64,000 bases of DNA, from NCBI RefSeq assembly GCF_021390335.1, contig NZ_JAJUXK010000002.1, positions 1 to 64,000 on the forward strand, given 5' to 3'. The notes below the pieces were generated by a model. It was not told the origin of the DNA and did no database searches. It saw nothing but the letters and a program-made list of their open reading frames with translations. Source of the DNA: Dyadobacter sp. CY343 (GTDB lineage Bacteria > Bacteroidota > Bacteroidia > Cytophagales > Spirosomataceae). Positions within the stretch are counted from its first letter, which is position 1, and every line of letters begins with the position of its first letter. Below are positions 1 to 8,469 of this stretch, in pieces. The translations under genes and the position numbers were made by a program.

Positions 1-396
1 GCAAAAAAATTTATTCAAATAGCAACGGTAAATGCAAGCGGCAGCGGGGATCATCAGTACAGTTATGTGGATCAAAACCAATACAACGGAACTGTTTACT
101 ACCGCCTGAAAATGTCAGATTTAGACGAGACTTATACATACAGCAAGATCATTTCTCTGACTGGTGAAGGAAATCTTACTTCTATTTATCCAAACCCCGC
201 AGGTGAAGCTGTCATTTTCCAGGTGAACAATGCATTGCTGAAAACCACGGCGACTTTGCATGATATTTCTGGACGAAAATTGCAGAGCATTTTGATTACG
301 AATGACCGGCAGGAGATTAACGTTAAATCGCTGGCGAGCGGGTTCTATATTTTGAAATTTGCTGATGGAAGCGCGGAAAGATTTGTAAAGGAGTAA
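1..396 (+). CDS. T9SS sorting-domain protein, C-terminal part only
   Basis: The frame is open from the first base, so the gene starts upstream of the window and only its last 131 residues are visible. The end is a typical type A T9SS sorting domain: a YPNPAGE motif, alternating beta strands, and a closing stretch LASGFYILKFADG followed by a charged tail (RFVKE). Proteins with this tail are carried across the outer membrane by the type IX system, then released or anchored at the surface, with the domain cleaved off. The residues before it (YRLKMSD) look like the linker that usually precedes the domain. The catalytic or binding part lies outside the window, so its job cannot be named. Confidence 0.85.
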   Translation, partial: AKKFIQIATVNASGSGDHQYSYVDQNQYNGTVYYRLKMSDLDETYTYSKIISLTGEGNLTSIYPNPAGEAVIFQVNNALLKTTATLHDISGRKLQSILITNDRQEINVKSLASGFYILKFADGSAERFVKE

Positions 397-645
397 TTGC
401 AGTTCCGGGCTAAGTCGAATAATTGTAAACCTGTTGTGCGGTTAACATTTAGATGGAAAAAGATTGTGCATTTTACTGAAAATTTAGTAAGTTAATAGCG
501 GTACCAAACCGTATTGACGATGCACAATCATAACGCAAATTCTGGCAATTGCCAACCGGTTTTTTGGGACGAAATTAACGCCGATGGTAATTTTAGATTT
601 TACCCGAACAGACCTAGGTATCTGATATACAGACACTATCCTGTT

Positions 646-1104
646 ATGTTTAACAGAATCTTATCAATAGATTCGTAAAATTAGCTTTTTGGTAAGCTTC
701 CCTCCGGGTATCCAAAACTGTTTCCAGACTTGATTCACATGACAAATATAACAGAAGGCGACGCGGACTTTTAGAGAGGACGGCACAATTGTCAAAGCTA
801 CTCTTTTAAAGTTTTGCGGAAGCGATAGTGAGTACATTATTGACTCAATACCTGTACTTATTTGTCAGAGACCTGGGATTGCGAGGCTGAAAATTTGTAG
901 GGACGATGATTTAGTTCTGCCTTCGACGGCTTGGCATCCAAGTCATGAGAGTTACTACCGAGGCTTTAATATGCACCTGGTATTTCCAGAAGCGGCTTTC
1001 CGTTTGCAGCAGGCATGACCATCGCAAGCATGCATAATTCACAGTACATTCCATTCTTGAAACACGACATTTGCCTGAATGTGAACTACTTGCGGACTAG
1101 CTAG
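646..1104 (+). pseudogene. IS982-family transposase remnant
   Basis: Conceptual translation gives transposase-like blocks in order, but only by changing frame. The first is DS-N-LFGKLPSGYPKLFPDL (646-735), where two stop codons sit at positions that in relatives would be E and Y. Next is NRRRRGLLERT (about 750-785). Then comes EYIIDSIPVLICQRPGIARLKIC (about 830-900), which contains the DSIPV block expected around the first catalytic Asp of IS982 DDE enzymes. A YYRGFNMHLV block follows, and finally SGFPFAAGMTIASMHNSQY (about 990-1045). At least three frameshifts and two nonsense codons show it is dead. Terminal inverted repeats were not found. The family name rests on recalled motif similarity and was not searched. 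Confidence 0.65.
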
Positions 1105-1194
1105 CAGGCAAACCACTCGGGTGCATAAAACATGCATTACTTTGCTATCGAACAACGAATGGTATAGCATCAAAGACGCCGATTTTCACCGAAG

Positions 1195-1584
1195 CCTTTG
1201 CCGGGATGCTTCAAGGCTGGCCTTGCCTGGTATTTTACCAATGAATCCAAGTATTCAGAACACGCAGCTCAGCTTTTGAGAGTTTGGTTTCTCGATGAAA
1301 TGACGAAAATGAATCCGAATCTCAACTTCGGGTAGGCAATACATGGCCGGGCTAATGGACGGGGAATCGGAATCATCGACACGCGGGCGCTGGCCGTACT
1401 GATCCCTTTTGCCCAAAAAAAGAAAGCATGGACTTACCAGCAAATCAAACCCATTCAAATGGATGGTTTTTACAGAATAGCAAAAACGGTTTCAAATAGA
1501 TATCCTGATATTGACCTGTCAGGAATTGAAGAGGAAAACAACCCGGAAAACAGTCTGTTGCTGCTTACCAATGCGAATTTCTAG
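1195..1584 (+). pseudogene. alginate lyase family protein, decayed C-terminal part
   Basis: From about 1210 one frame reads as an alginate-lyase (Pfam Alginate_lyase, PL5-like fold) segment: WYFTNESKYSEHAAQLLRVW, then FLDEMTKMNPNLNFG, then AIHGRANGRGIGIIDTRAL. These are the family's conserved helices and RG-GIIDT block. An in-frame TAG at about 1333 stands where relatives carry Gln (NFGQAI), a single-base nonsense change. The part after position 1420 is much shorter than expected, which suggests an internal deletion, and no start or N-terminal half is recognisable upstream. The stop at 1582-1584 abuts the convergent desaturase stop. The neighbouring transposase relic suggests the locus was broken by insertion and then eroded. 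Confidence 0.65.
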
Positions 1585-2694
1585 TTACACAATTCCCTCA
1601 TCGAAACGCGGCGTGCCGAAACGTTTCAGACTTATGATGTGGGACTTTACTGCGGTGAAGAAAGACTTGTTTTCCATATAATTTAACCCGAATTCGCTTG
1701 CCGTTTGCTTGACAATAGGGGCGAGCCCCGGGTAATGCACGTGGCAAACTTTTGGGAACAAATGGTGCTCGATCTGAAAATTCAACCCGCCGATATACCA
1801 GCTTAACCACTTGTTACGCGGAGAAAAATTGACCGTCGTTTCCAATTGGTGGATCGCCCAATCTTTTTCAATGACGCCGTTCTCATTCGGAAGCGGGTGC
1901 TGAGTCCCTTCAACCGAATGCGCAAGCTGGAAAATTACCGTCAATACCAGTCCCGCTGTGAAGTGCATTAACAAAAATCCTGCAAGTATTTGCGGAAACG
2001 GAATATGAAATATAAGCGTGGGAATCAAAAGGAAAATACTGAAATAGATCAGCTTCATGGTGATCAGACCTGTGAGCATTTCCCTGTTTTCAGGTCCGCT
2101 TTGGCGGTTTACACCCGATTTAATAAAACCAAAGTATTGAATGAAGTCTTTCAATATCGCCCAGTAAAGGGTCAGGATACCGTAAAAAAAGAAGGCATAA
2201 AGCCATTGAAATCGGTGCGGCCGAGACACTTCCTCGTGCGGGGAGAGTTTAATAACCCCCCGGTCTTTGATATCTTCATCTATCCCGGCCACATTGGTGT
2301 AAGTGTGATGAAGGATATTGTGCTGCAATTTCCAGTTTGCCACGCCAGCTCCGGCCAGATTGATCGTATAACCCAGCCACTTATTAACAGCCGCACTTTT
2401 GGAGAATGCGCCGTGGTTGGCATCGTGCATGATGGACATACCGATACCCGACACGCCCAGTCCCATCACCAGCCAAAGGCACATGGCGGCCCAAACCGGC
2501 GGATTCAGGAAAATCAATATTAAAAACGGAAGAATATAGCTGCTCAGTAAAACGATCGTCTTAACGATCATCGTCTTATTGGCGTAGCGTGATTTTTGGT
2601 TATCGCTGAAATACTGGTCTACCCTTTTCTTGAGTGTAACAAAAAAGAGGCTTTTATCGCGGGCAGCGAATCTGATTTTTTCATTATTTGACAT
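1585..2694 (-). CDS. fatty acid desaturase (acyl-CoA/front-end type)
   Basis: This is an integral membrane di-iron desaturase of 369 residues that introduces a double bond into a fatty acyl chain. All three histidine boxes are present: HDANH (residues 90-94), HNILHH (125-130) and QIEHH near residue 315. The Q-x-x-HH form of the third box is typical of the linoleoyl-CoA/front-end group. Several hydrophobic spans surround the boxes (about 45-65, 68-88, 180-200 and 235-275). No cytochrome b5 domain is fused, so an external electron donor is implied. I chose the internal start MSNNEK; the longer frame to 2754 adds a residue run unlike the family. The exact position of the bond cannot be told from sequence. 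It ends directly against the alginate lyase relic. Confidence 0.85.
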   Translation of the reverse strand: MSNNEKIRFAARDKSLFFVTLKKRVDQYFSDNQKSRYANKTMIVKTIVLLSSYILPFLILIFLNPPVWAAMCLWLVMGLGVSGIGMSIMHDANHGAFSKSAAVNKWLGYTINLAGAGVANWKLQHNILHHTYTNVAGIDEDIKDRGVIKLSPHEEVSRPHRFQWLYAFFFYGILTLYWAILKDFIQYFGFIKSGVNRQSGPENREMLTGLITMKLIYFSIFLLIPTLIFHIPFPQILAGFLLMHFTAGLVLTVIFQLAHSVEGTQHPLPNENGVIEKDWAIHQLETTVNFSPRNKWLSWYIGGLNFQIEHHLFPKVCHVHYPGLAPIVKQTASEFGLNYMENKSFFTAVKSHIISLKRFGTPRFDEGIV

Positions 2695-2907
2695 AAAACG
2701 TATTTGTGCTCGTTGCAGAGGGCCTGGTGAGAGAACAAAGTTTAATACTCGCAATGTCAGGAAGCCTTTCCGGATATAAAACGTTGTAAATCAATAGTTA
2801 TTAGAGACTGAGCAAATTAATACGATTTTATTTTAGTACTATTTTGATATTGATATCCAATTTGCTGGATCGTACCGGTTTGTGAGCTGAGAGCACTATC
2901 TTTACCC

Positions 2908-3564
2908 ATGACCGATCCTGATCCACAGCCCATTTCAACAATTGTTATTCTTGATACGCATCCTGTTATCAGAAAGGGCCTTGCCAGGCTTTTGGAGTCG
3001 AATTTTGAAACAATGCAGGTTATCGAAGCGAAGAATGTCGCTGAGCTCGGTCTGGCAGGTACGGATCTTGGGCGCGTCCTTTTCATTATCATCATGAACT
3101 CCGATTTCGAGGAAGACGGAACCAGCCCGGTGTTTGAGGTGAAGGCATTTAATCAGGCGGCTTCCATCATATTATATGGAGAGCAAACCCAGCCGGAACT
3201 GGTTATTTCTTATTTCAAATCCGGGATCAACGGATATCTTTCAAAACACAAAGACCTTTCAGAACTGATTACCTGTATCAACACGGTCGTTGCAGGTAAA
3301 CGGTATGTCAGTGCCGACCACATGGACTTTCTGTTTGGGTATCTGATCGAAAATTACCGGACGCTGAAAAAAAAGGATCTGCTCACCCCGCGTCAGAACG
3401 AAATAGCCAGGTACCTGATGCAGGGCCTTTTCACCAGCTCGATTGCAGAACAGACCGGGCTGCATATCTCAACCATCAGTACCTTCAAAGCAGCCATTTT
3501 TTCAAAGCTGGGTATTGATAACATTCTGAAGCTCAAACAGATACTGGAAACGGGGGGAAATTAA
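2908..3564 (+). CDS. LuxR/NarL-type response regulator with degenerate receiver
   Basis: The protein has 218 residues: a receiver-like domain (about 11-130) followed by a LuxR/FixJ helix-turn-helix (about 157-215, starting LLTPRQNEIARYL, with recognition helix ISTISTFKAAIFSKLG). The receiver is unusual. The acidic pair is reduced to one Asp (D16 in LDTHP), and the end of strand 3 reads IIIMNSD, placing Asn64 where the phosphorylated Asp is expected. The conserved Lys of GYLSK (K113) is kept. It may therefore be phosphorylation-independent, or use Asp66. It stands alone with no kinase beside it and is transcribed away from the desaturase, across a 213 bp gap. Confidence 0.8.
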   Translation: MTDPDPQPISTIVILDTHPVIRKGLARLLESNFETMQVIEAKNVAELGLAGTDLGRVLFIIIMNSDFEEDGTSPVFEVKAFNQAASIILYGEQTQPELVISYFKSGINGYLSKHKDLSELITCINTVVAGKRYVSADHMDFLFGYLIENYRTLKKKDLLTPRQNEIARYLMQGLFTSSIAEQTGLHISTISTFKAAIFSKLGIDNILKLKQILETGGN

Positions 3565-3712
3565 TGCTTTGGCAAAGCCAGCAAACCCGCGACAGGGGCT
3601 GACTAATTTAGGAAAGATTATTAAAATGGCTGATTTCAGGGATGGTTACTTCGCATTGCACGTTGTAACTTTGAGCATATTTATTTGCCTTATCAACATT
3701 CCCTGAGTTCAG

Positions 3713-5065
3713 ATGAAAAAAATATTCTTAATCGGCCTGCTTTGTTCCTACTGTATTTCAAGCCCGGCGCAGCTGCTTGACCGGATCAAAAACAGGGTGG
3801 AGCAAAAAGTGGTAGATCAGATTGATGATTCGATCGATAAGGCGACCCAGAAAAAGAAAAACAAGGATAAAACCAGCACGGCCGATACTTCTGCTTCGGG
3901 TGCGGCCCAACCTGATCCGGCCCAACCGGGTTCGGCACAACCGGGTGCGGCCCAACCGGAGACGCAGCAGACGGGCGCGGCTGCTTCAACAGCTGGTAAT
4001 AGCCAGCAGGACGGAGTTTCTGGTAAAACCGGAGCGGATATAACCGCTTATTCCAAATTTGACTTTGTGCCGGGAGACAAGATCATAGTGCATGAAGATT
4101 TCTCTCAGGATGCAATCGGAGATTTTCCTGCTAACTGGAATACGCGTTCCGGCGCTGAAATTGTGAATATCGCTGGCAAAGATGGAAAGTGGCTTCGCTT
4201 TAATCAAGATGGTATTTTTTATCCCGAATACCTGAACAGTAACCTGCCTGAAAACTTCACACTTCAGCTGGATGTGATTGCAAATAAAGACGTTTCGAAC
4301 ATTGGTGAATTTATGATCAGCCTGATGCAGACCGGGACTGTCGATGAGAAATTTAACTGGGGTGAGTCAAGACAGGTTTCTGCGCCAAGCTTTAAGATTT
4401 CCTTTCAACCCACATCCTCTGAAGGTCAGCTAACCTATTCATCGAATTTGATCGGTAGTCAGTACAAATACGGCGTGCCTGAATTTAATAAACACAAAAA
4501 CACTACAAGGGTTTCAATCTGGAAGCAAAAGCAACGTATCCGGGTTTATCTGGACAGCACGAAAGCATTGGATCTGCCGCGTGCGCTCGACCCGGCGGCC
4601 ACTTTGAACTCACTGGTATTTGCAGCCATTAATCCCGACTTCAACCAAAAAGGAGGCGCATTTTTCATAGGAAATATCCAGCTGGCTGTGGGAGCGGCAG
4701 ATACGCGCAACAAACTAGTGAGCGAAGGCAAATTCGTGACACGCGGGATCCTGTTCAATGTCAATAGTGACAAAATCCTTCCGCAGTCGTATGGGACACT
4801 GAAAGACATTGCCCAGGTTTTACAGGAAAACACTTCACTTCGCGTTCAGATTGTTGGACATACCGATGCTGATGGAAATGAGAATACCAATGAAGACCTT
4901 TCAAAACGCCGTGCGGGCGCGGTGAAGGAAACATTGGTTTCTACTTTCAGTATTGACGCCTCGCGGCTGGAAACGGATGGGAAAGGCAAATCGCAGCCGA
5001 TCGATACAAATGATACCCCGATTGGAAAGGCCAATAATCGCAGGGTGGAATTTATCAGGCTCTAA
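3713..5065 (+). CDS. OmpA-family envelope protein with Ala-Gln-Pro linker
   Basis: This 450-residue exported protein has a signal peptide (about 1-20), a charged coiled segment (22-60) and a low-complexity linker of repeated AQPG/AQPD units (about 65-95). A central beta-rich region (115-330) follows; its DFSQDAIGDFPANW start looks like a LamG/jelly-roll fold. The last about 105 residues form an OmpA-like peptidoglycan-binding domain, with VGHTDADGNENTNEDLSKRR and a NNRRVEF end. The OmpA part would tie it to the cell wall, probably at the inner face of the outer membrane. The role of the central domain is unknown. The short repeat makes length variation between strains likely. Confidence 0.8.
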   Translation: MKKIFLIGLLCSYCISSPAQLLDRIKNRVEQKVVDQIDDSIDKATQKKKNKDKTSTADTSASGAAQPDPAQPGSAQPGAAQPETQQTGAAASTAGNSQQDGVSGKTGADITAYSKFDFVPGDKIIVHEDFSQDAIGDFPANWNTRSGAEIVNIAGKDGKWLRFNQDGIFYPEYLNSNLPENFTLQLDVIANKDVSNIGEFMISLMQTGTVDEKFNWGESRQVSAPSFKISFQPTSSEGQLTYSSNLIGSQYKYGVPEFNKHKNTTRVSIWKQKQRIRVYLDSTKALDLPRALDPAATLNSLVFAAINPDFNQKGGAFFIGNIQLAVGAADTRNKLVSEGKFVTRGILFNVNSDKILPQSYGTLKDIAQVLQENTSLRVQIVGHTDADGNENTNEDLSKRRAGAVKETLVSTFSIDASRLETDGKGKSQPIDTNDTPIGKANNRRVEFIRL

Positions 5066-5083
5066 ACGCATTGCACGTTTAGG

Positions 5084-5392
5084 TTACACAATGCGCTCAT
5101 AGAGGTCTTTCAGCTCGCGCTGATAGCGGGAAGCGGCATCAAGATTTACTTCCCGGATCGCATCGTAGTCTTCGGTCTTTAATTGAATGCTATTATCTAT
5201 CGCCTGGTGGAAAACGTCGGCTCCGCTTTGCGTCAACTCTGCAATAACGTCCCGGGCATTATCAAGGATAAATGAATTCCAGATGTCAGTGGTAATCGCC
5301 TCACCCGAGTTTTTATATTTGTCAACATATTTGCTGATGACAGCGTCGGTTCTGTCCCTGTGACTAAACAACAGGTTGTGAAATGTGAGCAT
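5084..5392 (-). CDS. small hypothetical protein, unrecognised
   Basis: This 102-residue, mostly helical and charged protein has no signal peptide or membrane segment. I do not recognise the family. It lies convergent to the OmpA gene, with 18 bp between the stops, and a short inverted repeat spans the junction. The coding frame is clean and its amino-acid make-up is that of a real soluble protein, but there is no functional evidence. Confidence 0.6.
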   Translation of the reverse strand: MLTFHNLLFSHRDRTDAVISKYVDKYKNSGEAITTDIWNSFILDNARDVIAELTQSGADVFHQAIDNSIQLKTEDYDAIREVNLDAASRYQRELKDLYERIV

Positions 5393-5467
5393 TTTCAGGT
5401 GAGGGTTTTTAGATAAAATAGTGTGCGTACAGTGCGCATTCCTGCCTTATGTATGACGGGCAGGCAC

Positions 5468-6709
5468 TTACTTCTTCACTACTTTGGTGCGCTCCACAGT
5501 TCCATTGTCAAATGTTATTTTGACGATATAAAGTCCCACAGGAAAATGATTGATACTGAATGTAGAATCTGCATTTGAGAATTCTGACCTTCCCTGATCC
5601 ATCACAAGTTTACCAGCAGTATTCAAGAATTGCACACGCTGAATTTTTCCCGGATCATTGGCAAGCAATGTAAGCTGATCAACGGCAGGATTAGGGTAAA
5701 GTGCGATCTTATTGGCCGCATCCAGACTGATGCTTCTGATCTTGCTATATGCGAAAGTCTCGTCTTTGTCGATTATTTTCAGACGGTACAGGCTCTTTCC
5801 TTTCACCGGAGTAGCGTCGGTATAGGAATAGGAAATTAACCCGGCACTTTCGCCGTTCGACATCACGTGAGCCAGCTTATTCCAAAGTTTCCCGTTTTCG
5901 CTGCGTTGAATCTCGAAGCGATCGCTATTGGTTTCCGAAGTTGTCGCCCAGTCCAGTACAACCGTTCCCATCTCTCCTTTTGCAACATCAAAACGGGTCA
6001 GCGTCACAGGCAAGGAGATCTCCGAGTTTGAAATTATATTGTTGTCCAGCGATATTTTACCAGCCGTCGACAATGCCCTGCCGCTGAGAGAAGCGCCTGA
6101 TGCCAGGTTAATTGCACCTGCGTTTACAACAGATCCCTTAAAGTTTACGCCAGATGCCACATTGAATGCACCATTCACCTGCCAGTACACATTTGTAGTC
6201 TGCGCGCCGCCGGTTAAGATGATATTCGCTGATGCATCCGCAGAAAGTGCACCGTTAATTTTAATGATAAAAATAGCATCAGGATTACCTTCGGCATCCA
6301 GGGTAAGGTCACCAGTGAATGCGGTGGCAGTTGTGCTGCAATGCACACCTTCGAGTAGCGTAGCGCCCTCGCCAATGGTCGAGCCCAAAGACGATTCGCA
6401 CGGGTTGGATACTTCGCTAGCCAGAAAAGCGTAGGCTGCTGCCACGTCCGCCACTGCCAGTGCTCCTTCAATATCGCCAAAGTGCGTCTGGCCTGTTACC
6501 GTGACAGGAGTTCCGGTAACGTCGCCGGTGAAATTACCGATATCGCCGGTGACCGTCGTAGTTCCTGTATTAGCAAATTCTCCGGCTGATGTATAAAGGG
6601 CAAACCGCAAAGCTGTACCGAAAGTGGGGGCCGTTTGAGCCGAACTGAGGTGTGGCGCGAGTGCTACAAAGGTTGTAGCTGCCAGTACGTTGAGAAAAGA
6701 TGTTTTCAT
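5468..6709 (-). CDS. ice-binding-like (DUF3494) adhesin with T9SS sorting domain
   Basis: This secreted protein has 413 residues. After a signal peptide (about 1-24) comes a DUF3494 ice-binding domain (about 28-220), recognised by ALYTSAGEFANTGTTTVTGD, DAIFIIKINGAL and the YWQVNGAFNVASG strand series. This fold is a discontinuous beta-solenoid packed against a helix. A linker follows (TRFDVAKGEMGTVVLDWATT), then a fibronectin-like region (EIQRSENGKLWNK) and a C-terminal T9SS domain (YPNPAVDQ, about 340-413). In the family the domain binds ice or inhibits recrystallisation, but many copies in mesophiles may act as adhesins. Placing it behind a T9SS tail puts it at the cell surface or in the medium. 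It is transcribed divergently from the BNR-4 gene. Confidence 0.85.
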   Translation of the reverse strand: MKTSFLNVLAATTFVALAPHLSSAQTAPTFGTALRFALYTSAGEFANTGTTTVTGDIGNFTGDVTGTPVTVTGQTHFGDIEGALAVADVAAAYAFLASEVSNPCESSLGSTIGEGATLLEGVHCSTTATAFTGDLTLDAEGNPDAIFIIKINGALSADASANIILTGGAQTTNVYWQVNGAFNVASGVNFKGSVVNAGAINLASGASLSGRALSTAGKISLDNNIISNSEISLPVTLTRFDVAKGEMGTVVLDWATTSETNSDRFEIQRSENGKLWNKLAHVMSNGESAGLISYSYTDATPVKGKSLYRLKIIDKDETFAYSKIRSISLDAANKIALYPNPAVDQLTLLANDPGKIQRVQFLNTAGKLVMDQGRSEFSNADSTFSINHFPVGLYIVKITFDNGTVERTKVVKK

Positions 6710-6934
6710 ATAGATGAAGTAAGCGTGAGTGAAGTTTCACGAAAACAAAGATGGTCTCTTTGCTGCCATGTAATATTATATCTTGTGTAGTAATAGTTGC
6801 AAGATTCACACTTTTGCGCAGCTGTTACTTTGAGTTTTCTTGTAGCTGATTTAGGATGGCCTGCTAGTTGGGAATTCACCAAATGCGGGTAAACGTGACT
6901 GATTGCGTCTTTAAACAAAAAGACCAACTTCAAT

Positions 6935-8395
6935 ATGAGCCTAAACCTGAGAATAAGTGCCCTGCTGTTTTTATTGGCCTGCGGAAATGTAGCCGACGCG
7001 CAGCAGAAGCAGGTTGATCCCGACGCCCGGTATGCCGAGGCGGAAATTGTTCAGCAAAAAGCGAATGGATTTAAGGGAATCTGGTACATGAACCAGCCTT
7101 CGAATGATGAATATGTGTACAAATACAGCGGCGGGCTGGCGGTATATCCGGCTAACCACCGCCCGTTTGCAGTGTATTCAAAGGAAGTTGACAAAACGTT
7201 CTTCTGCTTTGGTGGCACGGACGATGCTAATTCAACCTTACTTCATAATGTGTCCTATTTTGATCACAAAACCAAAAAGGTAGCAAATCCTGTTATTTTG
7301 CTTGATAAAAAAACGACCGATGCGCACGATAACCCCGTGATCTCGATCGACGACAAGGGGCATATCTGGATCTTTTCCACTTCCCACGGCATACAGCGGC
7401 CCTCGTACATTCATAAGAGCAAAAAACCTTACGATATCAGCGCATTTGATACTGTAAACGCGACCGAGATCGTCGATGGGAAAGAGCAGCCTTTCAATAA
7501 TTTTTCATATTTCCAGATCTATCCGATCAAAGGCAAAGGATTTCTGGCACTTTTTACCAAATACAACAAAGCCGCTCAGCGTGTGATCGGCTACAATACC
7601 AGCCCGGACGGTGTGCGCTGGGGGGAATGGAAAGTGCTGGCTCACATTCAAACCGGGCATTACCAGGTAAGCGCGGAAGCTGACGGAAAGGTAGGAGTGG
7701 CTTTCGACTATCATCCTGACGGAAAAGGGCTCAATTACAGGACCAACCTGCATTACCTGGAAACTTCGGATTTCGGAAAAACCTGGCAGAATGCCGAGGG
7801 GATTCAGGCGCAATTGCCAATTACATCTACCCAAAATATCGCATTGGTGAAAGATTATGCGAGCGAGAAACTGAACTGTTACCTTTTGGATATCACTTTT
7901 GACAAAAAGAAAAAACCCGTGATCCTGGTGATTTCCAGCAAAGGTTTCGAAGCTGGTCCGGGGAATAATCCAAGGGAATGGACGCTGTTTCAAAGAAAGA
8001 AAAAAACGTGGAATAAGAGCGTTGTAACCACTTCGGACAGCAATTACGATATGGGTTCGGTGTATGTGGAATCCAGAAAAGTGATGAAGGTAGTGGGTCC
8101 CACAGTAGACGGGCCGCAGGCTTACAACCCGGGCGGCGAAGTGGCTATGTGGCTGACCGAAAACGGCGGCAGGACCTGGAAGAAAGAAAAGCAGCTCACC
8201 CAAAACAGCGAAATGAACCATTCTTACGTGCGCCGGCCTTCCCACGAGCAGCCCGATTTTTATGGGATTTGGGCCGATGGGAACGGGCGAAAACCGTCGG
8301 AATCAAATCTATACTTTACCAATCGAAACGGAGATGTGTACAGGCTGCCCAGAAGTAGCAGCGAAGATATGATCACGCCCGAGTTAGTGAAGTAA
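6935..8395 (+). CDS. BNR-4 repeat protein, putative polysaccharide lyase/hydrolase
   Basis: The protein has 486 residues with a signal peptide (about 1-22). The rest is a BNR_4-type seven-bladed beta-propeller, with features such as FKGIWYMNQP, KYSGGLAVYPANH, DDKGHIWIFSTSHG and a repeated S-x-D-x-G-x-x-W pattern (LETSDFGKTW, LTENGGRTW). Proteins of this family in Bacteroidota include ulvan-lyase-like enzymes of PL24/PL25 and uncharacterised carbohydrate-active propellers. It lies convergent to the SusC/SusD operon across a shared strong terminator, so it is probably part of the same polysaccharide locus. Substrate and catalytic residues cannot be assigned from sequence alone. Confidence 0.75.
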   Translation: MSLNLRISALLFLLACGNVADAQQKQVDPDARYAEAEIVQQKANGFKGIWYMNQPSNDEYVYKYSGGLAVYPANHRPFAVYSKEVDKTFFCFGGTDDANSTLLHNVSYFDHKTKKVANPVILLDKKTTDAHDNPVISIDDKGHIWIFSTSHGIQRPSYIHKSKKPYDISAFDTVNATEIVDGKEQPFNNFSYFQIYPIKGKGFLALFTKYNKAAQRVIGYNTSPDGVRWGEWKVLAHIQTGHYQVSAEADGKVGVAFDYHPDGKGLNYRTNLHYLETSDFGKTWQNAEGIQAQLPITSTQNIALVKDYASEKLNCYLLDITFDKKKKPVILVISSKGFEAGPGNNPREWTLFQRKKKTWNKSVVTTSDSNYDMGSVYVESRKVMKVVGPTVDGPQAYNPGGEVAMWLTENGGRTWKKEKQLTQNSEMNHSYVRRPSHEQPDFYGIWADGNGRKPSESNLYFTNRNGDVYRLPRSSSEDMITPELVK

Positions 8396-8409
8396 TTTGG
8401 GTAAATACA

Positions 8410-8445
8410 AAAAGCGCCGGGCATTTCGAAATGCCCGGCGCTTTT
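8410..8445. terminator. bidirectional intrinsic terminator
   Basis: A perfect inverted repeat with arms AAAAGCGCCGGGCAT and ATGCCCGGCGCTTTT is joined by a six-base TTCGAA centre. The GC-rich stem flanked by A and T runs works in both directions. It sits between the convergent ends of the BNR-4 gene (8395) and the SusD gene (8470). Confidence 0.92.
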
Positions 8446-8469
8446 ATAACTATACCTTAATAAGCGACA

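Noticed and set aside
5067..5095. CGCATTG/CAATGCG hairpin at the junction of the OmpA and small hypothetical genes
   Set aside because: The stem is weak, without a T-run, and overlaps the end of the opposite gene, so it is not a clear terminator.
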